A DNA stretch of 64,000 nucleotides from Strongylocentrotus purpuratus (Eukaryota; Echinodermata; Echinoidea; Camarodonta; Strongylocentrotidae). The notes beneath the pieces are model-generated. The model was not told the origin of the DNA. It made no database searches and was given only the letters and a program-made list of their open reading frames with translations. A program made the position numbers and the translations under genes. The stretch is taken from the NCBI RefSeq assembly GCF_000002235.5, contig NW_022145615.1, positions 13,802,231-13,866,230 of the forward strand, read 5' to 3'. The stretch's first letter is position 1. Each line of letters opens with the position of its first letter. Positions 22,801-34,800 of the stretch are shown here, one piece after another.

Positions 22801-25800
22801 GAAATTTTGAACATGTTCAAAATTTCTTTGCGACAAGAAAAACTGTTTACAACAAAGAAAACTGTTTGCGATCTTTCTTGCAACCTTTTACAACATTTTA
22901 CAAACAAAAGGTTGCAAGAAAGATCGCAAACAGTTTTCTTTGTTGTAAACAGTTTTTCTTGTCGCAAAGAAATTTTGAACATGTTCAAAATTTCTTTGCG
23001 AATTTATTTTTCCGCAAACGTTTGCAAACAGTTGTAAGCGTTTGCAAAACAGTCGTTAGCGTTTGCAAAACAGTCGTAAGCCTTTGCAAACGGTTGTTAA
23101 ACGGTTTTGCTCTTTGTTTTCGTCAGTTCTCTGTGTTTCGCCAAAGCTAGCGACCCCGTTACCATATGGTTCCGTTATAAAATCGACCCATTGAGTACCA
23201 GTAGTTAGCAAGAGGTCTCAAACGTTCACAAACAGTGGCAAAGGATTGGCAAATAGTTGCTAATCTTCGCAAAAGTTGTCGCTAACATTTGTTTACAGTC
23301 GCTAATAGTCGCCAACTGCCTTTCGCAAACACTTTCGGAGACATTCGCTCAAATGTTGCTAATTGTCGCTAAACGTCACTTAATGTCGCTGATTTTCGCC
23401 AACATTCGTCAGAAAAGTTGGCGAATCCAAATTCGCAACGTTCGCAAGCATTCGCTGCTCAGTGAGATAGGCCCTGAAGCATTCGCCGCTCACGGCGCTC
23501 AGTGAGATACCCATTTGAAGGGTTTGCTCCGTGATGGCCCGGTCTCATTATAACGTATAGCAGTATTACGTATGCCGACGTATGTAAAGTTCACTAACGC
23601 TAGTGCACGTTTACATAAGTTAGGGGTAGGTTTGGTTTAAGTTGTATACGTTAAAAGCACGATGGTATAAGCTGGCATACGTTGTTGTACGCAGAGGCCG
23701 AAATAAATGTTAGTGCATGCTCACAATTTTTGTGCGTATGCCGACGTCCTCTTCATAGGTTAGGCTTACGTTAGGCATACGCTACACATCAGCTAGATAC
23801 CCGTTAAATACGTTAGAGGTAGATAACTCATACGTCAACATAAGTTGGCATGAAGGTATACCGTATAGCCAACTTATTGATAACCTATGAGTAACTTACT
23901 TCTAGCCTATATCTAACCTATATCTGACGTATCTGCAACGCATATTGACGTATTCAGACGTATTCGACGTATGTCTGACGACGGAGTAACTTAATGAACG
24001 TGTTTCCAGCGTATAACTGGCGTAGTATAGGCGTTTTGCACAATGTAAGCATGTAATGAACGCGGTTCTGTAGAGATCAGCGCCGTATTTATGCAGAACA
24101 TCACGTGATCTTCGGCAACACGCCGAGCGCGCTGCGCATAGTTTTCTCATAAGCCATACGCTGTGATTCGCTGCCATACGCTGTCATAAGTTAGTGATAG
24201 GTTACTAATAGGTTAGACATACGATATGTATACGTTCAATACGTTATGCATACGCCCAAATTATTCATGCTGCAGAATTGTTGATGTTTTTTGGGGGGCG
24301 TATGCCGACGTGTTGACATTATTTCATGATTTTGTGTATGCGCTAGCTATAAGGCTCTCTAAAACGTCATAGTGTGACCGGGCCATTAAAGGGGGTATCA
24401 AGGGGCTGTTAACGTTTTGAAAGATAAATCAAGAATCATCAAGTTTCTAATAGGCAGTCTACAATTGGTCTCTGGTAGAAAGTGTTATATATGGTTTAGA
24501 GTGGCAGTGCGCCCTCTTGTGTTATGTACGGACTTGACAACCAGAATGAAGATTACTAGAATAAAGCACTAACCAGTTGAAGTTGTAAACTTTAAACAGA
24601 CTTTATTGCCTATTATGTAGAGTCAAACAAAAGCATAAAACATGGTGTCAGAAGTGTAGTGACCATGGACTCATTCCTGAAATCGGCGTACAGCCAGGAA
24701 GAATGATTTACAGAGTCGAACTGTTCACGTTCCGAGCAAGTTTGCAGCAACCGAGTACACGCGAAGTCGTCGTACAGTGGACAGATTAGCGAATGGTTCG
24801 TAGCATAGCATCCATAAACGCGACGTCGTTGAGCAGCGGTGAATATGACTTATGAACATTGTCGCAATAGACTTGACTCGTCAGTCGATGTACTGTGAAC
24901 TATCAATAATAATTACGATGTTTAGTTATTTTGGTTGTTTTACGTGTGCATTGTTTGGAATGAAATGGTGTGGATTTATGGAAAGAGTGCATTAATATCA
25001 GAATTAATACTCGATAAGTCCAATCAGTCTGGTTCATTCATTCAGTGGGTTTAGCAGTATAGTTTACTCCGTATTAGAATTTGCTGATTTGTTACTGTAA
25101 GTGTAATTGTATAGGCGGTAGAGATAACCATGTCTAACACTGAGGCAGTACAAGATCCTCCCCAGAGGGGAAGTGAAGAGTCAGAAGGAGTAAATGAAAC
25201 TGGGACTAACCAGGGTCAGGTCTTGAGTGATAACAATACTGATAATGATAGTGTTAGGACCAGAAATAGGCCGGGCAGTACAAGTAGAACAAATGTGCCA
25301 CTCCCAAGACCTCTTTCGGTAAAAGGGGATATGAAGAAAAACTGGGGTATTTTCACCCAGATGTGGGACAGTTATGAGGTCATAACTGGGTTAGAACACG
25401 AAAGTAATAAAATTCGTGTGGCACATTTCATAACGGCACTAGGAACTGATGCATTGGAGATTCAACAAGGCCTCCCTTTCAGAAATGAGGAGGAAAGAAA
25501 GAGTTATAAATGCATAAGAAAACTCTGGTCTGAATATTGTGTCGGGCAAACAAACATTACTTTTGAAAGATATCAGTTCAATAAGTGTGTTCAGAATACT
25601 GATGAGTCAGTTGAGAATTATTATGTGAGGTTAAGGTCTCTTGCAAGTACTTGTGAGTTTGGTACTCTAACTGATGACCTCATCAGAGATCGAATCGTTC
25701 TAGGGATTAGAGACGATAATACAAGAAAACGTCTTTTGCAAGAGCCAAATCTTACTCTGTCTAGTTGTTTGGATATCTGCAGAGCTATGGAGTCATCCAA

Positions 25801-28800
25801 AGCTCAGAGCAAAGCCATGCAGGAACCAGTATCTGCCTATGCAGTGTCCCATAAACCAAAGGTTTGGAAGCATAGTGGGGGTAAGGGCAAGAAGCTAGCT
25901 CCTAAATTGATTAATTGTGGTTTCTGTGGTAAGCAGCATGAAAAAGACAAATCAAAATGCCCAGCTTATGGCCAAAAGTGTAAGCTGTGCAAAAGAGAAA
26001 ATCATTTCGCTGTGAAATGTAGACAGAATAAGAACAAGGCTCACAGAGTAGAGACAATTGAAGAGGATGAAGATTCTGAACAAGAGTGTGTATATGTTTC
26101 TCTGATAGGCACAGATGAAGCATTTCAGGTATCTGCTGATAGTAAGAGTCCAAATTATCAGAAAAAGATCATTGCAAAGTTTAGAATCAATGACGAAGAC
26201 GAGATTGGTATGCAGGTTGATTGTGGAGCGACATGTAATGTTATCCATCTAGAAGATGTTCCATCTGGGACAGAGTTAACTAGTACAAATCAGGTTCTGA
26301 TTGTGTATGGTCAAGGAACAGTACCAGTTGCAGGGAAATGCAAGTTGCATCTTAGGAATGTAAAGAATAACAAGAGGTACTTAGTTCCATTTGTTGTTGT
26401 GAAGGGCGAAGTCACAAGACCACTGTTGGGAGCTAGTACAGGCCAGCAGATGAAGTTGATCAAAGTACAGTATGAAAATATTGAAGTTGTTCATGCAGTA
26501 GCTAATGATGATATTCTGATCCCATACAAGGATGTATTTACAGGGTTGGGTAACATGCCAGGAGTAGTTCATTTGACCTTAGAGGCTGAGGCAAAGCCAG
26601 TAGTGATGCCCCCTAGAAGGGTCCCTCTTTCAATTAAAGAAGATTTGAAAGAAGAGTTGTGTAGGCTTGAAAAGCTGCAGGTGATTGAGAAGGTAGAAGA
26701 TCCTAGTGATTGGGTATCTAGTCTTGTAGTAGCTAGGAAACCAAGTGGTAAATTGAGAGTATGCATTGATCCGCAACATCTTAATAGGTCGTTGAAGCGT
26801 GAGCATTACCCATTGTCAACGATTGATGATGTCCTACCACAGTTAGCGAATGTGAAAGTTTTCAGCAAGGCCGACTTGAAGGAAGGTTTTCTACAGTGTA
26901 AGTTGGACGCAGAATCATCCAAGCTTACAACATTTCAGACACCTTGGGGTAGATATAGGTTTCTTCGCTTACCCTTTGGTCTATCACCTTCGCCTGAGCT
27001 CTTCCAGAAGCGCCTAGATCAGTGCCTTGAAGGCCTACCAGGAGTATTCGTCATAGCAGATGACATTCTCATAACTGGACAGGGTGAGACACATGCAGAG
27101 GCCTGCATAGACCATGATCGTAACATGACTAGTTTCCTTCGCCGATGTCGCGAGCGAGACATCAAGCTGAATTCTAGCAAGCTTGAGTACAAATGTAAGG
27201 AGGTGCAGTTCATTGGTCACCGACTGACCAAGGAAGGTGTTCGGCCCGATCCTAGCAAAGTCGCAGCTCTCGTTGACATGCCACAGCCAGTAGATATACC
27301 TGGAATCCAGCGATTTGTGGGAATGGTTCAATACTTAGCAAAGTTCTTGCCATCATTGTCGGGGCTCAGCGAACCGTTACGTAGGTTGACCCACAAGGAC
27401 ACTCCCTGGAACTGGGGAGAAGAACAGTCTAGAGCGTTCATCGCGATCAAAGGACTTGTTACAGAAGCACCGGTTCTCCGATACTTTGATCAGCAGTTGC
27501 CGGTAGAGGGTCAAGGTGATGCCTCACAAAAGGGCCTGGGTTTCGTGTTGACTCAGAATGACCAACCGGTGACATACTCAAGTAGAGCGTTGACTGAGGC
27601 CGAAACTAGATATTCTCAGATCGAGAAGGAACTTCTTGCGCAAGTTTTCGGACTTGAACGAAACCATCAGTACGTGTACGGTAGAAAGGTGATCCTTTGG
27701 ACAGACCACAAACCGCTAGTGACAATAACGCGTAAACCGTTGGCTTCTACACCAAAGAGACTGCAAAGATTACTATTGCGAATGCAACAGTACAATGTAG
27801 AGATCTTCTACAAGCCGGGTAGAGAGATGTACCTAGCAGACACCCTGTCGCGAGCATACTTACCGAACTCCGAGCAATCGCCGATAGAGAAAGAAGTTGA
27901 AAGCATTCACATGCTTGAGGACATAGCGGTGTCGCAGAAGACGTTAGCGCTCATCAGGATTGAAACGCAACAGGATGAAAGCCTACAAGCGGTAAAGGGA
28001 CTGATCCTTGAGGGGTGGCCCGAAGACAAGTCTCGTCTGCCACCTGGGACTTCTCCATACTTTGACATCCGTGATGAACTAACGTATGATGAGGGTATAA
28101 TCTTCCGCGGACAGCGGTGTGTAATTCCTGTCAAAGTGAGACCTCGTGTGAAACAGCGACTTCATAGCGCACACACAGGAATACAGGCCACACTCGCAAG
28201 GGCCAGAGAATGTGTATTTTGGCCAGGGATGACAAGCGATCTTACAGACTATCTCTCACACTGTGAAGTCTGTGCAACCTTTGCTCCGAAGCAAAGAAGT
28301 GAACCTCTGATCAATCATGACTTGCCGAAACGTCCGTGGCAGAAACTCGGTATAGACTTATTCGAGTTGAACAACAAGAACTATGTTTGTGTTGTGGACT
28401 ATTTCTCAGACTACTTCGAAGTTCTTCCTCTGCCACACAAGAAAGATACCAGAGCAGTCGTCAGGCGACTAAAGAGCATTTTCGCATGTCACGGTATCCC
28501 AGAAACCATTATGTCGGACAATGGTCCCCCATTTAACTCTCAAGATTTCGCGACCTTCATGCAGGAGTATGAGATTGAGCACATCACGAGTTCCCCATAT
28601 TATCCCAAGAGCAATGGGAAAGCGGAGAGTGCCGTCAAGATTGCGAAGGGTCTCTTACGTAAGACAACTGAAGCTCAAGAAGATTTTCAGCTAGCTCTTC
28701 TAAATTGGCGTAACACACCCACAGCAGGACTTGATAGCTCGCCAGCTCAACGCCTGTATGGTCGTCGCACTCGCACTCTTGTACCAACCGCGTCCAAGCT

Positions 28801-31800
28801 TCTGATTCCACGCACACAAAATAGAGTTGTCGCAAAGAAAGCGGAAAAGCAGAAGAAGCAAAAGCAGTACTACGATAAGAGCACGAAAGAGCTACCACCA
28901 TTGAAACGCGGAGATATTGTTCGTGTTCAGCCGCAGTCTAACGCACAGAGTAAGCGATGGCACAAAGCGAGAGTAGAGAAACAAGTTGATTCCAGATCAT
29001 ATCTAGTCAGGTCAGAGAATGGCAATATAGTTCGACGAAACAGGAAGCACTTGCGCACATGTAGTAGCACATTCAGTGACCAGTCAGATATATTCTCCAC
29101 GCCTACTAGCGTAACTCGCGAACAACCAGAGCCATCAACATCCGAAGCGAAGCGTAGCGACACAAATTCACCAGATCACGTAGCGAAGTCTCCTCGTCGC
29201 GAAGCAAATAATGATATTCGCGAACCCCAGCTCGCTGAAGAGACTCAAGAACCACCAAGACCAGCTCGCCGTAGTACCAGAGCTCGCCATCCACCAGCTC
29301 ACATGAAAGATTTTGTTGTTTATCATTAAATAAACATTATGTGTAACTACTTTATATAGATGTAGACAGACAACTATATATTTGTTTCATTAAGAGAAAG
29401 TTAATTGTTTATACAGGAAAGTCACCTGTTAATTAACAAGAAAGAAAGTTAGTATGTTGTTTATATTGATTGGTTGATGTTGTTTAGACAAATCAAAACA
29501 AAAGTATTTGATTTTGGATCTATTTGAAATTTGATGAAGATGATACATAATCTAAGCCAGTGTTCCAAAGGACTAATCGAGAGAAAACAGAATTTAAGCT
29601 CATATGTATTGTCTCAAAAGAACAACAAAACCACTCAAGTGTAATTATGCATCCATGCTGAAGTTGATTTATTATGATACTATTTCTATAAACACAGATA
29701 TTTCCAGAGGATTTATAATTAGATTTATGTGTACTGACATGGGCATTCATATATGCATTTCAGGCCGACAAACTAATATACAGGTATTAACTTCTTAAAG
29801 AAGGAAGGATGTTATATATGGTTTAGAGTGGCAGTGCGCCCTCTTGTGTTATGTACGGACTTGACAACCAGAATGAAGATTACTAGAATAAAGCACTAAC
29901 CAGTTGAAGTTGTAAACTTTAAACAGACTTTATTGCCTATTATGTAGAGTCAAACAAAAGCATAAAACAGAAAGAATGCTTGCATGGCCTATCAATCCTA
30001 AGATGGGGGGAAATATGTCACATTCGCATTCGAATAGTTTAACAACCTATATGTGGTGCAATGTTGTCAATCAGTCAATCACACTGTAACGTTCACATGT
30101 TTACACTCTTGGATACATCTTCCACATAGATGTAGAGAGAATTATTTAAGATCATCTGAAATTTTGGGCATTTTCAAATGAACAAACCCTGATTATTACT
30201 GACACATTGGCTACTGGTTACGCATATCGATAGGATAGTTTATAAGAACAACGTTCGATAATGATTCTATCTAGAAAACGGGTCTTGGAAATTCTCCCTC
30301 TCTGCCATTAACAAGTTATATGTTGTTATCACATCTTAAACTAATTGATGTGTAATTAATTATGGCTAGTCTAAAGTTCTTACCTCATCCTGTGACCCTT
30401 GACTGAATGCCAAAGAAACCCCTTCTTCTTCTTCTACCTCGACCACTCTTCTGAGACACAAGAAGCTTGGTTCTGATAAGAGCTGGAGAGTGGTTTCACC
30501 ATGGGGTCTTTCTCCAGGTTTATTTTGCCAGCAGGATTCCATCAATGCACCCAAGGCAGGGAAGACTTGTTTAGGGGGCATCGTATACTCATGGAAGTTG
30601 AAAGTTGGTTTGCGACCCTCGTTGACGGCCAGCTCAATCTCAATGCGACTGTGTTGATCATAGTAGGGAACCAAGCCGGTCATCAGATGATATAGAAACA
30701 TCCCGTAAGAAAACCAATCCACCTGGTCAAATAACATCACCATTAGAACATTAACTCTAAATGATTTTTTAAAATCATGCATGATCTCCCTTAAAACTGA
30801 CTCTTATGTGACAGTGCCATACAAATGGGTAAATTTAATTTCTCAACATTTGGATTTCCAATGAGTGGAAGCTATAGTGTATTTGGAGCAAAAAAAAGGG
30901 TTTTACAATAATATTTTAAAAATTATTAACTTCTCACGATTAATGACAAAAAGGTAATAATTTTAGAACTATGTTCGGGCAGTTGTAGGTGAAACTTTTT
31001 TTTTCCACCTGCTTGGATAATATCACTGGATGATTCTGATTCCTATTTTACAACTCAAAATCATATGATACGATTACAAATGATATAATACAAGAGATTG
31101 ATAATATAAAGTCAAATACATGAAAAAACAAAGCGAATCTAATAAAAAGAAAAAGCAAATATTGCAAAATAGTAAACATCCCTGTATAAAAGGTTTTCAA
31201 ACTTCGAAAGTTTTAAAGTCTATCTGCACTAGTTTGACAAGGAGGGATTAGACCGCACTGCATGGTTACTGGCAGGTGGAATCATGAAATCAGCTCTCAA
31301 TTAACTTAAGAAAAAGGGGACGATGGGGGACCGACGGGTATCTCTTAGGCATTGTTGGCTGTATAGAGGGTGCAAGTAGCTACAAGTAGTGCAGTCCCGC
31401 TTAAAAGAATAGATTAGCTATAACAAAAAATTCCATATGATCAGAATCCCTTGAAATGTGATTGAGATTTAATTTGAGCTTAATTGCTAACATTCAATAC
31501 TAACAAAAAAGGATTGTGGTGTCAAGATTGGAACATCATAACATTTATGAATTAACAGCTGGTACAGAGAGACCTATGTGCATGTACAATATACTGATAA
31601 TGATAAGTGATCCTAGTACTTACCTTCTCATCAAACGTCTTGCCCTGCAGGATCTCTGGTGCACAGAACCCTGGTGTACCTGCCATTCCCATCGCTCCCA
31701 TCAAGTCATACTTCTTAGATATACCATAGTCTATCAGCTTGATATTCACATCTTCATTGACATCAGATGAGAAAAGCAAGATATTGTCTGTCTTCAGATC

Positions 31801-34800
31801 GCAGTAGATGATGTCTTTTCTGTGTAGGTACCCTACGGCTGATGCAACCTGTAGGCTGATCTTGTACGTCAGCATTCTACTTAGAACAGGTTCCAGTACA
31901 ATGTTCCTCTTCACAAAGTGTGGCCTTGCAGACTGGTGCTCAGCAAACAGGTAGCTTCGGAGATCACCAAGAGGTGCATAGTCCATTGCAAAGCAGAGGT
32001 GTCTGATGGACACACCGACAAGATTGACGATGTATGGATGATCGAGTTTAGCCATGATTGCAACCTCGTTTCTCAGCTTATGGAAACTCTCCATCAACAT
32101 GGCTGCCTCTAAAGAGTCATTCTCCGTTGAAGTGGATTCTCCCGTCCTGTTCGACGTAGAGGAAGATGTAGATGCACATGATGCATACCCTTCACTAGCA
32201 GAAGAGAACATCCGATTCTTTAAGAGTCGTGATGGAAGCATGGTCTTGGCTGCTACAGTCTCTCCACGGAACTTTGCCCTGAATACTTCGCCAAAGCCAC
32301 CCTGTCCTAGAGATTGCCCTGACACCATGTGCAGCGTGAAGTCTTCCTGCTTGAAATGCCTGATGCTAAGGTCTTTCATGAACATGTCAGGTATAAGAAC
32401 GGAAATTGTGATGGGCTTCTCCTTGGAGTTGGCACATGCAGTAATGTGAGTCTCACCACGGACATATGTCTGTGCCAGTTCCTCTACTGTGTAGCAATGA
32501 GGTAAATCCTCTGTCACAGGTTCAAAATCATCAGGTCCATGAATTACACAGATTGGGCAAGGAACCAGTCTCTGGACCTTCGGCTGAATGCTTTCATGGA
32601 TTGATGTACACAAACCTAGGGAAAATAAAAAGCTGCTGTCAACTGATGCATGAAATTGACCATACATATTGTTTTATATGATAGTAAATTAGCCATTAAT
32701 AATTATGTTAATGCATGTGTATACCATTATAACATTGTCATAGTTTTACCCCATTATTCTCTTACTCCACTTACTCCGTCTATCACTAACCTAGACACTA
32801 ATATAATATATGACACACCCCATCTATATGACTCACCTGGATACCAGTCCTTGATAAGACCCTCTATCTGGTCCACCACGCATCCCATGGCAGAGAAGTG
32901 GCCCTCTTGGCAGCTGATGAGGATGTCCACTCCTGGAGACTTGTCAGTTGAAGGAAAGACCATTGAGCGCACCAGGATCTGTCCAGTATTGTGCCTGAAG
33001 AATATTCCTTCCCTCCAGTAGATAGACTCTGTCTGGTGGAAGCTGATGGCCTCCGAGATGCTGCTCTTCCTTTGAAATGGAAACATTTCATCATCTGTTA
33101 ACCTTTTCAGGACAAGATTTATTCATAGGTCTAAATTGATGAAATATTGTTGTTGTAATCGGCAACAATAATATTTCTCTTTCATTGCTACATTGTTGAA
33201 AATGAAATTCAATGTCTCCAAAAACAATTTACATGGGGCGAAAATGTTGTCGAAAAGTTAAAAATATGGCTAATTTTGATCGAATTTTTCAAATTTCAAA
33301 TTTCTAAACGTGTTGCCCGTTTTAAAACCTATTTTCCTTCTAAAAATTCCTGGCATCAAACACAATATAGCCATGAATAAAAAAATTGTCAATCAGAAAT
33401 CTTTGCCCTTTGTACTTATGCATTTGGCTTTTTAGGGTTCTGAATGAAAAGTTATACTGCTAAACCACGAACTGTGTCATGATTGTCGGAAAAGGGTTCA
33501 AAAGTCTGTAATCTATGTGCAGAAAAACTTTAGTGTACACATACCAAGATGAACATCTAATAAGCAGTTTGTACAAAAAATGTGAGGAATTAAGATTGAT
33601 CAGCTTTGCATCACAAATCCAAAACTATTCAGGCAAAGGATTAGGTTAATTGTTCCTATCTGTACAACACGTTTGCTTTTCATTTTTGACTTGATCATTT
33701 CAAATCTTGTGCATCCTTTGTAAAAAAAAAAGCTTATGAGTTTAAGCAGAAATACTCTAACTACCCAAACACAACTTTGTATTAATAAGACTTTTATAGT
33801 AGCTGTGATAAGAGGGGAGCAGGTCAACTTGAAATATAAAATTATTCCCAAAATTCGGATCATGACATATAGTCACTTAAATTACCTTATCCCAGTAAGA
33901 AATGAATCTCATTTTAATTTCTCATGGATCACTTCCCATTGTTTATTATTATGAGACGGTTCTAACCTCTTTGAAGAGCCGAGATTTCTCTCGTTTCCTG
34001 CTGAACTAATCTTCTTCTTCTTATCACGCATCTGAAGATCAGCAATAAGACGTGACACCAGTCTGATCCAGAATCCTGGAGGTAGATAGGGCATCTTGTA
34101 AATCCTCCTCAGATAGTGGAATGGTGCATCGTCGGTGTTGTGCGGTGACAGCATCACACCAGGGTTGTCACGAGGGAGGCGGGCAGGTACCAAATACCTT
34201 GATGTTTATGATAACAATACAACTGTGAATGGATTCCATGCATAGATATATCATTTCAGGTTTTTTTTAGTCACTTTCTCATGGCTCTATGCTGTATCAG
34301 TCATCTATTTGTAGCTATTCCATTGTGAAATTCGAATCCAGTCGATTTTAGCTGAAGACTTTTCCAGATATGGAGCAGTAAATCATAAAGTGCTATACGC
34401 TTCACACTTTTTTTTGTCTGTGCCGGTTATATATCTGAATGAGCTTTAAACCCTTTTTTTTAACGCAGACAAATAGTTAAACTACTCTTACGTTTATTGT
34501 CTTACTTCCTTAAAACCAGGATAATGAAAGTTAGAATATATTGTAATTTTAACAAGCAAATCAGTGGATGGTAAATATATATTGAACGTGAAAAGGCCTG
34601 TTTTCAAATAATGTAAAAGGTAAATCTATTAGTTGACCCGAAGAAATATTATGCTCCGGTTACTATCGAAGAGCTAATTGAACTCAGTACTGGAAAGTTT
34701 ACTATTCATATATACACTATACTTGAGAGGTCAGATTCCTGTTCAAAAGCTTACTATGTCTTACCAGTGATGTGAGATTGGAACCACAATCTCAAAGCGA

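Larger units (their letters stand above)
24483..29969 (+). mobile_element. Ty3/Gypsy LTR retrotransposon, whole-looking, with identical 160-bp LTRs
   Basis: 5' LTR 24483-24642 and 3' LTR 29810-29969, each 160 bp, TG...CA-ended and identical by eye, which points to a recent insertion. GAAAG is duplicated on both sides (24478-24482 and 29970-29974). A primer-binding-like stretch TGGTGTCAGAAGTG follows the 5' LTR, and a polypurine tract AAAGAAGGAAGGA precedes the 3' LTR. The short LTR and single gag-pol frame are unusual but seen in some mag/SURL-like lineages of marine invertebrates. I have not proved that lineage. Confidence 0.95.

Noticed and set aside
21984-23505. Repeated ORF text on both strands ([13 protein letters not shown]...)
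   Set aside because: These are translations of the foldback arms, so the same text appears wherever an arm occurs; no sign of a protein family.
23902-24177. 91-codon minus ORF as a gene
   Set aside because: It lies wholly in the ATACGT-word palindromic element and reflects its composition.
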